DNA of 38,008 bases from Paracoccaceae bacterium (GTDB taxonomy: Bacteria; Pseudomonadota; Alphaproteobacteria; Rhodobacterales; Rhodobacteraceae). This document shows positions 17,100-25,039 of the stretch, in pieces. The stretch spans positions 1-38,008 of the forward strand of contig JAAELR010000296.1 of assembly GCA_024226455.1 (NCBI GenBank). The letters are read 5' to 3'. The notes below the pieces were generated by a model. It was not told the DNA's origin. It saw only the letters and a list, made by a program, of their open reading frames with translations, and ran no database searches. Position numbers and translations under genes: made by a program. Position 1 is the first letter of the stretch. Every line of letters starts with the position of its first letter.

Positions 17100-18233
17100 T
17101 TAGAGACGGATCTTCGGCGGGGATTGGCAGGCGTCGCGGATTGACGCGAAGAGGTGTTCATAGCGTGGGCCGGCGTGGTTCAGGTCGGACTGCATCGCAT
17201 GCCCTTCGGCCCAGTGCCGCAACCGGTTAAGGCGGTCGCGATCTGCGGCCAACTGGATGACCCGGTCCGCCAGCGCTTGCGGGTTTGCGGGCGGCACCAG
17301 CAGGTCCTCACCGCCGCCGGCCAGCACAGAGCCATAGCCGGGGTTGGCCGCCGCCACCGGCACGGCGCCCGCCGCCATCGCCTCGGCCAGCACCAGCCCG
17401 TAGCTTTCGCCGTAGGGGGCAGGGGCCAGGAAAAGGTCTGTTGCGGCCAGCAGCGCGCGGGCCCCGGCGTCGTCGGGGCGCCCGGCATAGCGCAGTCGCG
17501 GGCCGGTCTGTGCCTCGACCGAGGCGCGCAGGGCGCCGTCGCCGGCGACGGTCAGCACCGCCTGCGGCAACGCCCTGGCGATGCGTGGCCATGCGTCCAG
17601 CAGGATATCGACACCCTTACGCGGCTCCAGCCGTCCCAGGAAGGTCAGCGACAGGCCCGGCCCCCTGACGCGCGGCGCGTCGCGCCAGGGCGAAAGATCG
17701 ACGGCAGGTGGCAGAACATGCGCGTCGAGCCCCGGCGCCAGCCCGCGCAGCATCGGCAGTGGTGCTTGCGACGGTACCACGACCGCGTCAGAGGCCTTTA
17801 GAAAACGCCGGGCGGACCAGCGGATGTAGCGGTCGACAAGACAGGTTCCGGCGGCGTCGGGCAGGGTGGCGTGGATCGTCGTCACGGTTGGCAGCCGCAG
17901 CCGTCGCCAGATCTGCCCTACCAGCATCGGGGTCCATGGCGTGTGCATATGCGCCAGATCGGCACCCCATTCGCGTAGTTCTGCCGCCAGCGCTGTGGCC
18001 TCGGCGAGGCGGGCGCGGCTTAGCTCGAAAGCGGTGCCATGGGCGCCGAGGCTGCGCGCGCGTCCGGCCTCGAACAGGTTGCCCCGCCGCCGCGGCGCGG
18101 TGCCGGGGCTGGGCGGTGCGACGATACGGGTTGGGTGGCCGTTCGCCTCCAGCCAGGCCGAAAGATCTCGCACATGGCGCTGCACCCCGCCGGGGCGGGC
18201 CATGGCATAGGGGCAGAGTTGAACGATCTTCAC
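17100..18233 (-). CDS. GT4 glycosyltransferase, phosphatidylinositol mannosyltransferase (PimA)-like
   Basis: 377 residues. The start is a GTG at 18233 that overlaps the stop of the upstream CDP-alcohol phosphotransferase (GTGA); further upstream codons belong to that gene. The N-terminus VKIVQLCPYAMARPGGVQRH has the CPY....PGGVQ.HV signature typical of PimA, the enzyme that adds mannose to phosphatidylinositol in actinobacteria. The C-terminal domain contains LTFLGRLEPRKGVDILLDA and the EX7E motif ESYGLVLAE of GT4 retaining transferases. It has no signal peptide and probably acts at the cytosolic membrane face. Its pairing with inositol-lipid genes supports a glycosylated inositol lipid product; the sugar donor is inferred. 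Confidence 0.85.
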   Translation of the reverse strand: MKIVQLCPYAMARPGGVQRHVRDLSAWLEANGHPTRIVAPPSPGTAPRRRGNLFEAGRARSLGAHGTAFELSRARLAEATALAAELREWGADLAHMHTPWTPMLVGQIWRRLRLPTVTTIHATLPDAAGTCLVDRYIRWSARRFLKASDAVVVPSQAPLPMLRGLAPGLDAHVLPPAVDLSPWRDAPRVRGPGLSLTFLGRLEPRKGVDILLDAWPRIARALPQAVLTVAGDGALRASVEAQTGPRLRYAGRPDDAGARALLAATDLFLAPAPYGESYGLVLAEAMAAGAVPVAAANPGYGSVLAGGGEDLLVPPANPQALADRVIQLAADRDRLNRLRHWAEGHAMQSDLNHAGPRYEHLFASIRDACQSPPKIRL

Positions 18234-18919
18234 CGCCGTTCGGCCAGCGGCACCAGAGCCTCGGCGATATCGAGCAGCGAGTAGATCACCAGTGCGATGA
18301 CCGCGGCGCCGAGCCATTGGCCTGCAAGCGCAAGCAGGGGGATCAACCCGGAAAGTCCGCCGATGAACATCGACGGGTAGTCAAGCAGACGCGGCGGTCG
18401 CGCATCGCCACCGCCGGGGGGTCGCAGCCGGTCGCGTATCACCCTTGCCATAAGCCGGGCCCAGGCGGCGAAACCGGCGACGGCGGCCCAGGTCCCGCCG
18501 CCCCCCAGCGCCCGGTCGGCGAGGATGCCGATTGCGATGTAGAGCATCGCCCATTGCGTCATGTCGATGAAGAAATCGAGATCGGCTCCGGTCTGAGAGG
18601 TACAGTTGGTAACTCGTGCCAGAGTGCCATCGGTGCAGTCGAGGATCTGGTAGATTGCACCGGCAAGGAACACCACCAGCGGCGCGGCGCCGGGTGGTGC
18701 CCAGGCGGCGAAGGCAGGTATGGCAAGCGCCACCAGAAGCGCGAAGGAGGTGACGGCCATCGGTGTCAGGCCCAGGCGATTGCACAGCCAGGCCACGACA
18801 AGCCCCGGGCGGCGGAAACACAATGCCACAGCCCAGCTTCCACGCCACTCCTGTGCATAGTAGTCGGCGCGCAGATCGGCGGCGAAATCTGAAAATGACG
18901 GATGGTTCGGCTTGCTCAC
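18230..18919 (-). CDS. CDP-alcohol phosphatidyltransferase family protein (second copy)
   Basis: 229 residues from a GTG at 18919 with GGGGAG six bases upstream; the longer open frame would run across the divergent gene and is rejected. The full motif is present at 94-119: Asp94, Asp97-Gly98, Ala101-Arg102, Gly111, Asp115, Asp119. FRRPGLVVAWLCNRLGLTP precedes it. An N-terminal soluble stretch (1-35) with DYYAQEWRG is unusual. The layout recalls enzymes that use a CDP-activated head group (CDP-inositol, CDP-choline or CDP-ethanolamine) and a lipid or polyol acceptor. The divergent neighbour is a nucleotidyltransferase that could supply such a donor. It is translationally coupled to the PimA-like gene. 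Confidence 0.85.
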   Translation of the reverse strand: MSKPNHPSFSDFAADLRADYYAQEWRGSWAVALCFRRPGLVVAWLCNRLGLTPMAVTSFALLVALAIPAFAAWAPPGAAPLVVFLAGAIYQILDCTDGTLARVTNCTSQTGADLDFFIDMTQWAMLYIAIGILADRALGGGGTWAAVAGFAAWARLMARVIRDRLRPPGGGDARPPRLLDYPSMFIGGLSGLIPLLALAGQWLGAAVIALVIYSLLDIAEALVPLAERR

Positions 18920-19004
18920 GGCTGCTCCCCTGCTTGAAGCCCGGCATCCTCTAGCATACCAAGGGCGCCAGTCACGAGCGCTATTGAAGACAATCGGGGA
19001 AAAC

Positions 19005-19760
19005 ATGGGCGAAATCACCGCAGTGATCCTTGCGGCGGGGATGGGTGTACGGATGGGGTCGCGCGGCAAGCTGATGCCAAAGGGCTTGCTGGAGGTCGGC
19101 GGCGAGAGGCTGATCGGCCAGGCAATCGCTGCCCTGCGCGGCCACGGGGTGGCGAAGATCATCATCGTCACCGGGCATCTGGGCGAGCAATACGAGGCTG
19201 TCTTCGCGGCAACGGATGTCGAGCTGATTCACAACCCCTATTACGCCACCACCGGTAGCCTGCGCACGCTGGCCACAGTGCTGGACCGGGTCGAGAGCGC
19301 CTGCCTGATCGTCGAAAGCGACCTGATCTTCGCACCGCAGGCGCTGGCGCCACTGGATGGCAGTTGCAGCCGGTTTCTGGTGTCGGGGCCGACCGGGGCC
19401 GGGGACGAACAGTATGTCTGGGTCGAGCCGGACAGTGCGGGCCGGCAGATGATGCGGATGATCTCGAAAGACCCGCATGCCTGGGACGGCGACCCGCTGG
19501 GTGAGATGATCGGGCTGTCTATTCTGAGCCGCGACGATACATTTCGCATGCGGCGGGTTGCAGGGGATGTCCTGGCGCGCACCCCCGACGAGCACTATGA
19601 GCCGGGGCTGGTAGCGCTGTCGCGCGAGGTGCCGATAGAGTGCCCCTTGTTGCCGAACACGCCCTGGGCCGAGATCGACGACGAGGACATGCTGACGCGG
19701 GCGCAAGGGGTTATCTATCCGCGGGTCGCCGCGGCGCGCGCGGCCTTCGGGCCGAGTTGA
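19005..19760 (+). CDS. Small-molecule nucleotidyltransferase (IPCT/LicC/PntC-like)
   Basis: 251 residues. The Rossmann-like NTP transferase fold shows ILAAGMGVRMG (8-18), the KGLLEVGG element (26-33), NPYYATTGSL (77-86) and ESDLIF (104-109) with the metal-binding aspartate. The family forms CDP- or NDP-activated small molecules. Inositol-1-phosphate cytidylyltransferase, phosphocholine cytidylyltransferase and aminoethylphosphonate cytidylyltransferase share this architecture. With inositol-3-phosphate synthase and a CDP-alcohol phosphotransferase beside it, CTP plus inositol phosphate is my favoured reaction, but the substrate is not proven by motif. GGGGA precedes the ATG. Its 3' end overlaps the convergent LptG-like gene by 46 bases. 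Confidence 0.8.
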   Translation: MGEITAVILAAGMGVRMGSRGKLMPKGLLEVGGERLIGQAIAALRGHGVAKIIIVTGHLGEQYEAVFAATDVELIHNPYYATTGSLRTLATVLDRVESACLIVESDLIFAPQALAPLDGSCSRFLVSGPTGAGDEQYVWVEPDSAGRQMMRMISKDPHAWDGDPLGEMIGLSILSRDDTFRMRRVAGDVLARTPDEHYEPGLVALSREVPIECPLLPNTPWAEIDDEDMLTRAQGVIYPRVAAARAAFGPS

Positions 19761-20884
19761 CGGTGAAACAACCAGCCGCAAATGGCGACGATGTTGAGCA
19801 AAGAGCCGCAAACCGCAACCGGGGCGGGTAGGGCGCCCAGCTCTCCTATCGACCAGATCACCTTTAGCGAAATCACCGCAAGATAGCCTGCGAAACCCAG
19901 GGCGATAAGCCGGGGAATGTGCGCGCGCCGTCCCGAATACCCCCCCTGGGCCAGCAGCATGGCCAACAGCGCCACCGTTCCAGGTACGACCCAGGCCACA
20001 TGGCGCCGCCAGATCGCCACGTCGGCTCCGAAAGAGGTTTCAGGGGCGTTGCGCATAGTGGCGATCGCGCGCAGGGGGGCGTCGGGCAGGTAGAAACCGG
20101 CCATGTCGTAATAGGCCAGCTGCTCGGGGATCACGTCGAGTGTCATGTCAATATCGCCCAGCGGCACCTTGTCTTCTCTGCCGGCCTCCAGATCCCAGAA
20201 TTCGGCATTCCGCAGCCGCCACCGGCCGGGCGTTTCACCCGGCTCGGCGTACTCGGCCAGGTAGATCTGCCGCAACATGGGCGGGCGCAGTCCTACGAAA
20301 ATCAGTACGTCGCGCATCGCCGGCGACTCATCGCGCAATATCTTTGCCCGAATAGCCGTGTCACCGCTAACGAACCAGACCGGGTTCGGAATCCAAAGTC
20401 GCCGGAACCGCTCTGCATAGCTGCCATGGCCCAGCGTGATCTGCGCTGCGACCGCGCGAGGCCGCCAATCGCTTTCCAGCTTGTATTGCAGCCCACCGAT
20501 CAGCGCGCCGAAGATCAACATCGGCGCGATCAAACGCAGCGGCGAGGCGCCGACGGCGGCGAATATCACGGTCTCCAGCCGGGCGCGGCGCAGGAACTCG
20601 GCCAGGAACACGGCGAAAAAACAGGCCATCGGCAGCATCCGCGCCATCATGTCGGCGGTGCGGTAACTGAGATAGGGCATCAGCAGCTGGTAGATCGGCA
20701 CCCCGCGAGCTTGGGCATCGACGCGAATGCCGGGAAAGTTTTCGGCAAGGTCGATGCTCCAGGCGATGCAGAGCAGGACGAACTGCATCACCAACAGGGT
20801 CTTGAGGTAGTCGGCAACCGCGTTTCGCGTGGCGATGCCGAACGCCACCGTGCGAAGGCGCCTCAATAACCCGGTCGCGCTCAT
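19715..20884 (-). CDS. LptF/LptG family permease (LptG-like)
   Basis: 389 residues from the ATG at 20884, which overlaps the stop of the LptF-like gene by four bases. Three N-terminal and three C-terminal membrane helices flank a periplasmic beta-jellyroll region (about 100-270), the layout of YjgP/YjgQ (LptF/LptG) permeases. The segments DMMARMLPMACFFAVFLAEF and LRRARLETVIFAAVGASP match the coupling-helix region contacting the LptB ATPase. The family extracts lipopolysaccharide from the inner membrane. No lptA, lptB, lptC or lptD is adjacent, and its operon partners are sphingolipid and inositol genes, so it may be a paralogue for another lipid. Confidence 0.82.
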   Translation of the reverse strand: MSATGLLRRLRTVAFGIATRNAVADYLKTLLVMQFVLLCIAWSIDLAENFPGIRVDAQARGVPIYQLLMPYLSYRTADMMARMLPMACFFAVFLAEFLRRARLETVIFAAVGASPLRLIAPMLIFGALIGGLQYKLESDWRPRAVAAQITLGHGSYAERFRRLWIPNPVWFVSGDTAIRAKILRDESPAMRDVLIFVGLRPPMLRQIYLAEYAEPGETPGRWRLRNAEFWDLEAGREDKVPLGDIDMTLDVIPEQLAYYDMAGFYLPDAPLRAIATMRNAPETSFGADVAIWRRHVAWVVPGTVALLAMLLAQGGYSGRRAHIPRLIALGFAGYLAVISLKVIWSIGELGALPAPVAVCGSLLNIVAICGWLFHRQLGPKAARAAATRG

Positions 20885-22050
20885 CCCCGGCTGCGTCCCG
20901 GCGCGATGATGCCCTCGCGCCGCCGCGACACATAGGTCATCGGCAGGGCGGTAGATACCGTTCCAAAGAGGACGAAGGCGGGCCAGAACCAGGCGGGCCC
21001 GCTTGCCCCCGCGTCGCCTAGCAAAGCCCGGGCGGCCACATCCATGCCCAACACCAGCACCAGCGCTACAGGTAGGGCAAAAAGCCGTCCCTGGCGGGTT
21101 CCGGACCAAGCCACCGCGGCCACGGCGACCGACGCGGCAAAGACGCACAGCATGGCGCGGGCCATGATCTCGGCGAAATTCCGGTCGACGATGCGGGTGT
21201 TGCCGCCGCGAAGCCCCGCGGGCCCGACCAACACCCGCTCATTGACCTCGTGGGCGCGGTTGACGGCGCGAATCATCTCTCGCAAGTTGAAATCGAAGGA
21301 GAGCCGTTGCACCCGGATCTTGGCAAACTCCAGTTGCTGGGCCAGCTCCTGGCTCGGGCTTGCCTCGGGGTCGGAGACGCTACGATACTCACGATAGTCG
21401 TGAAAGGCGAGCAGCTTTACAGAATAAGCTGCGTCTGCCGTCGGACCCTCGACAGCCCAGTCGCTGGCCTGACTGGCTCGCCAGCCCTTGCCCTTGTCCT
21501 CCTCGAAGATGAACAGCCCGCCGCGTTTGGAATCCACCGTGTCCGGCGGAGTGGCGATGAAGGTGCGGTCTCTGGTGATGCGCAGTGAGCTTCGAGGCGA
21601 GGGATCGTTGATTTCCTCCAGGATGCGTCGGGACTCGATGGTGTAGATGGCGATACGCTGGGCGTATTTGGCAATCGGCGTCAGAAACCCGGCAAACAGG
21701 ATGCTGGCGAAACAGCCGGCAACGCCGATGCGCAGCGCAAAGCCGGGGATGCGCCGCCAGGGCACGCCTGCGGCGGCGCAGACCACCAGTTCGTTGTCGT
21801 CGCGCGCGGCGCTGATTGCGAAGTAAAGCCCGATCAGGATCGCCAGCGGCAGGGCGAAATCGACCACTTCGGGCAAGTTCAGGGCAAGCAGCAGCAGCAA
21901 ATCGGCGACCGTGCCGCCATTGCCCACCACGATGCCGATCAGGGTTTCGAGGCTCTCGGCGGTGAAAAACGCCTCTACCAGCACCAGCAACAGGAAAAGC
22001 AGCCGCAGGGTGCGGCCGGTTAGAAGACGGGAGATCGGATTGCGTCTCAT
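20881..22050 (-). CDS. LptF/LptG family permease (LptF-like)
   Basis: 389 residues, the same length as its partner. It starts MRRNPISRLLTGRTLRLLFL and has the conserved VVDFALPLAILIGLYFAISA helix and DNELVVCAAAGVPWRRI coupling region. A periplasmic domain (about 130-290) follows, then three C-terminal helices. LptF and LptG form the heterodimeric channel that, powered by LptB, passes lipopolysaccharide to a periplasmic bridge. The pair is complete and intact here. It sits 84 bases after the CdsA-like gene in the same direction, so it is probably in the lipid operon. Confidence 0.82.
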   Translation of the reverse strand: MRRNPISRLLTGRTLRLLFLLLVLVEAFFTAESLETLIGIVVGNGGTVADLLLLLALNLPEVVDFALPLAILIGLYFAISAARDDNELVVCAAAGVPWRRIPGFALRIGVAGCFASILFAGFLTPIAKYAQRIAIYTIESRRILEEINDPSPRSSLRITRDRTFIATPPDTVDSKRGGLFIFEEDKGKGWRASQASDWAVEGPTADAAYSVKLLAFHDYREYRSVSDPEASPSQELAQQLEFAKIRVQRLSFDFNLREMIRAVNRAHEVNERVLVGPAGLRGGNTRIVDRNFAEIMARAMLCVFAASVAVAAVAWSGTRQGRLFALPVALVLVLGMDVAARALLGDAGASGPAWFWPAFVLFGTVSTALPMTYVSRRREGIIAPGRSRG

Positions 22051-22134
22051 GCCTTGGTCCGGCTGGGTTCGGGGTGGTCGTGCACGGGGGCGATACTGCG
22101 CCGAAGGGAGGGGACTTTCAAACCGGTTCTGCCG

Positions 22135-23034
22135 TCAGGTAAAGCCGAGCAAGGTTGCGAGAACCACTATCCCGGCTCCTGCGGTGATCCAGGCGTCGGT
22201 GATGTCCAGCAAGCCGCCCTGGCGCGGCAGCACGGGTGGATAGTCCTTGACCCCGCTCCGCCGTTTCAGCCGCGACGCGGTCAGGTCGCCGGTCAGCGTC
22301 AGTGCGCCGACGAAAAGCGCCACGGCTCCCGATGCCAGCACCGGCAGAGCGGCCAGCAGCGCCCCCACCAGAGCCGCTGTCAGCATCAGCATCAGCGCAC
22401 CGATGGCCAGCCCCTCGACGGTCTTGTTGGGGCTGAGCACGCGAAAGGCCTTGTGTCGCCCGAAGAGCTTGCCGCCAAGCAGGGAGTAGCTGTCGAAAGT
22501 CTCGACCAGCAGGAAGGCGGCCAGGAGCCAGGGACCGTAGCCGTCCTGCAGCCCGGCCGCGGTGAAGACGACCAGCGGCAGGGTGGGAAACAGCGCCAGA
22601 TCCAGCGCCACTGCCGCGGCACTGTCGGGGCCGCCGGGATTGATGCCGGTCAGCACGATCAGCAGAGCGGCGATGGCCAGCGCCATGGCGGCGAGCCAGA
22701 TGAAGGGAACGAGCGTGGCCAGAGCCGCGAGCCCGGCGATGCCGGCGCCAATCAGGGCGGCGGGGGCCAGCGCGTGGCGCCGGTTGGCGACAAACGCCGC
22801 CTCGTACCCGGTGCGCGCGGTCAGGGTCATTAGCGCAAGCGTCAGCACCCAACCACCCAGCCAGAAGGCAGCGCAGGCGGTGCCAACAATCAGGGTTTCG
22901 GTATGCAGGATCGGCCATGCATCGCGGATCGTCGGCGCGAGCGACGGGATGCGGCCAAGAACCAAAAACACCAAGTAGCCCGCGCCCAGCAGGGCCAGGC
23001 AGGTCAGGGCAAGGGCGGAAACCGTCAGCCCCAT
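22135..23034 (-). CDS. Phosphatidate cytidylyltransferase (CdsA) family protein
   Basis: 299 residues with about eight membrane helices. The CdsA features are DSYSLLGGKLFGRHKAF (181-197), SPNKTVEG (201-208) and the signature region 250-280 with Asp250, Ser254, Lys257, Lys263-Asp264, Gly273-Gly274, Asp277 and Asp280. The signature differs from textbook CdsA (PGHGG..DR.D becomes PRQGGLLDITD), so it is a divergent member and could act on a lipid other than phosphatidate. CdsA makes CDP-diacylglycerol, the donor for phosphatidylinositol-type synthesis. Its ATG follows the SDR stop directly with no gap, implying translational coupling. Confidence 0.82.
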   Translation of the reverse strand: MGLTVSALALTCLALLGAGYLVFLVLGRIPSLAPTIRDAWPILHTETLIVGTACAAFWLGGWVLTLALMTLTARTGYEAAFVANRRHALAPAALIGAGIAGLAALATLVPFIWLAAMALAIAALLIVLTGINPGGPDSAAAVALDLALFPTLPLVVFTAAGLQDGYGPWLLAAFLLVETFDSYSLLGGKLFGRHKAFRVLSPNKTVEGLAIGALMLMLTAALVGALLAALPVLASGAVALFVGALTLTGDLTASRLKRRSGVKDYPPVLPRQGGLLDITDAWITAGAGIVVLATLLGFT

Positions 23035-23838
23035 CTAGCGCCCGTGGTGCTTTCGCACCAGCCCGTCCTGCCAGCGTCGCAGCAGCGGCGCGAGCAGGCT
23101 GTGCAGGCTCAGCAGCGCCTGCATCTGGAACCCGGGCGCGACCGCAAAGCGGCCCCTGGCGGCGCGGCGGACGATCAGGCTGGCCACGTCCTGCGGTTGC
23201 CACAGCCCGCCACCGGCGGTTATCGCCCTGGTCGCTGCGGGTTTGAACTGTTGTTCATGGGCCAGTTGAGCCGTGTCGGTGTCGGGCGGGTAGGCCAGTG
23301 CGACGCTGATCCTGTGCGGTTTCAGTTCGACCCGCAGCACCTCGGCCAGCCCGCGCAGGGCGAACTTCGTTGGCGCGTAGGCGGCGTAGCCATGGATGCC
23401 GAAAAAGGCGGCACCGGACGCGACGAAGACCAGCCGGCCGCCCAGTTCGGCCATCGCGGGCGCGACGGCCTTGGCGAAATAGAGCGCGCCCATGTAGTTG
23501 ACCTGCATCTGCGCCTCAAAGCGGGTGATGTCCTGGTCCAGAAAGTTGCCCGGTTCGGCGATGCCGGCATTGGCGATAGCCCAGCCCGGAGCTCCGTGAT
23601 CGGCAATCGCCCTGGCAACGGCAAGGTCGACCGCGGCGCGGTCCGAGACGTCGAGCGGATAGGCGGTGACGATGACGTCCGGATGGTCCGCTCTCAACTC
23701 GCGCACCGCATCCTGCAGCCGCGCGGCGTCGCGGGCGAAGAGCGCCACCGGGTGGCCGCGCCCGGCAAGCTCTGCGGCTAGGGCCAGCCCGATCCCGCTG
23801 GAACCACCGGTGATGAAGGCGGGGCCACTGCGGCGCAT
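23035..23838 (-). CDS. Short-chain dehydrogenase, 3-ketodihydrosphingosine reductase (KDSR)-like
   Basis: 267 residues, classical SDR. Cofactor motif TGGSSGIG (10-17), NAG (90-92), and catalytic Ser141, Tyr154 and Lys158. Beyond the general fold it carries elements seen in eukaryotic KDSR/Tsc10: a KFALRGLAEVLRVELKPHRI helix, then LAYPPDTDT (181-189), and a downstream FKPAATRAIT stretch similar to KP.ETR.I. These are not usual in generic SDRs. KDSR reduces 3-ketodihydrosphingosine, the product of serine palmitoyltransferase, with NADPH; the synthase gene is in the same operon. This assignment is from motif memory and should be confirmed by phylogeny. Confidence 0.8.
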   Translation of the reverse strand: MRRSGPAFITGGSSGIGLALAAELAGRGHPVALFARDAARLQDAVRELRADHPDVIVTAYPLDVSDRAAVDLAVARAIADHGAPGWAIANAGIAEPGNFLDQDITRFEAQMQVNYMGALYFAKAVAPAMAELGGRLVFVASGAAFFGIHGYAAYAPTKFALRGLAEVLRVELKPHRISVALAYPPDTDTAQLAHEQQFKPAATRAITAGGGLWQPQDVASLIVRRAARGRFAVAPGFQMQALLSLHSLLAPLLRRWQDGLVRKHHGR

Positions 23839-23875
23839 CTATTGGCGCCCCGGCGCATTGCTTTGGTGGTAAAGG

Positions 23876-24970
23876 TCAGGCATCGCCCGCAAAGGCGAGC
23901 AGCCGATCATAGGCTTCGGGGTCGTCGATCTGAATCGGAGGATGCTTGAAGAGAAAGGCCGAAGCATCGGGAATCGCACCGGAAAGTCCCTTTTCGCGAG
24001 CGATGCGCGCGCAGCGGATCGCGGTGATCGCCATGGCGGCGGCGTTGGGGCTGTCCTCGACCTCGAGCCGCATCTCGACGCTGGTGCGGGCGCCGCCCAG
24101 AAGGCGCCCCTCAAGCCGCACATAGGCGACCTTGCGGTCGTTGAGCCATGGCACGTAATCGGAGGGGCCGATGCGGATATCGCCGTCATCAAGGCGGTTA
24201 TCCATCGCGGTCTGCACGGCTTCGGTCTTGGATTCGCGCTTCATCACCAGGCGGTCCATGTCCATCATGTTCAGGAAGTCGGTATTGCCGCCGACATTCA
24301 GCTGATAGGTGCGGTCGACCTTGACGCCGCGCAGGTCCGCCAGATGCGCCAGCGCGCGGTGCACCACAGTGGCGCCGAACTGGGCCTTGAAATCGTCGCC
24401 GATCAGCGGCAGGCCCGCGGTCTCGAACTTCTTTGCCCAGGCCGGGTTCGACGCAAGAAACACCGGAATGCCGTTGACCAGGGCGCAACCGGCGCGAAGG
24501 GCGCAGTCGGCGTAGAACTCCACCGCCCGGACAGAGCCCACCGGCAGGAAGATGATCAGCACCTCGGCACCAGCCTGTTTCAGCGTCTCTACCACCTTGT
24601 CGGCAGAGAGCGGCGGCAGGGCAGAAGTAACGAAGCTAACCTCGGGCGGCTGGTTGCGCATGAAGGCCGAGACCCCGTCGAGATCGGGGCCGCGGTGCAC
24701 GGTTGCTGTCTGGTCGTCGAGCTGGTCCCAGAATATCTCGGTACAGTTTGGAGTGGCCATGACCGCTTCGCCCACGGGGCGGTTCACCTTACGGTCATCC
24801 ACGTCGAAACCGGCGACGATCTCGATATCTTCCGGCCGGTAGCCGCCGAGTTCGGGAAAGCTGACACCGATAGCCTCGTGGCGCCGGTTCTTGCAGTACG
24901 ACACGGCCTGCACCAGAGAACTGGCACAGTTGCCGACGCCGGCGATTGCCGTACGGATGGGTTCGCGCAT
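23876..24970 (-). CDS. ino1: myo-Inositol-3-phosphate synthase
   Basis: 364 residues, the short actinobacterial/archaeal type. The N-terminus RTAIAGVGNCASSLVQAV is the NAD-binding glycine-rich motif of Ino1. IIFLPVGSVRAVEFYADCAL, GDDFKAQFGATVVHRALAHL, LNVGGNTDFLNM and IGPSDYVPWLNDRKVAYVRL are all diagnostic and intact. The enzyme converts glucose 6-phosphate to 1L-myo-inositol 1-phosphate. The ATG at 24970 is preceded by a GGGGG run. Inositol synthesis is uncommon in alphaproteobacteria, and its place between sphingolipid-type genes argues for a membrane-lipid head group rather than inositol catabolism or osmolyte production. Confidence 0.93.
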   Translation of the reverse strand: MREPIRTAIAGVGNCASSLVQAVSYCKNRRHEAIGVSFPELGGYRPEDIEIVAGFDVDDRKVNRPVGEAVMATPNCTEIFWDQLDDQTATVHRGPDLDGVSAFMRNQPPEVSFVTSALPPLSADKVVETLKQAGAEVLIIFLPVGSVRAVEFYADCALRAGCALVNGIPVFLASNPAWAKKFETAGLPLIGDDFKAQFGATVVHRALAHLADLRGVKVDRTYQLNVGGNTDFLNMMDMDRLVMKRESKTEAVQTAMDNRLDDGDIRIGPSDYVPWLNDRKVAYVRLEGRLLGGARTSVEMRLEVEDSPNAAAMAITAIRCARIAREKGLSGAIPDASAFLFKHPPIQIDDPEAYDRLLAFAGDA

Positions 24971-25039
24971 GTATCCCCCAGGAAACGTCTTTTTTCGTTG
25001 CCGCTTTTTGGCACGGGGGAGCGGTATGCACCAGCCCGA

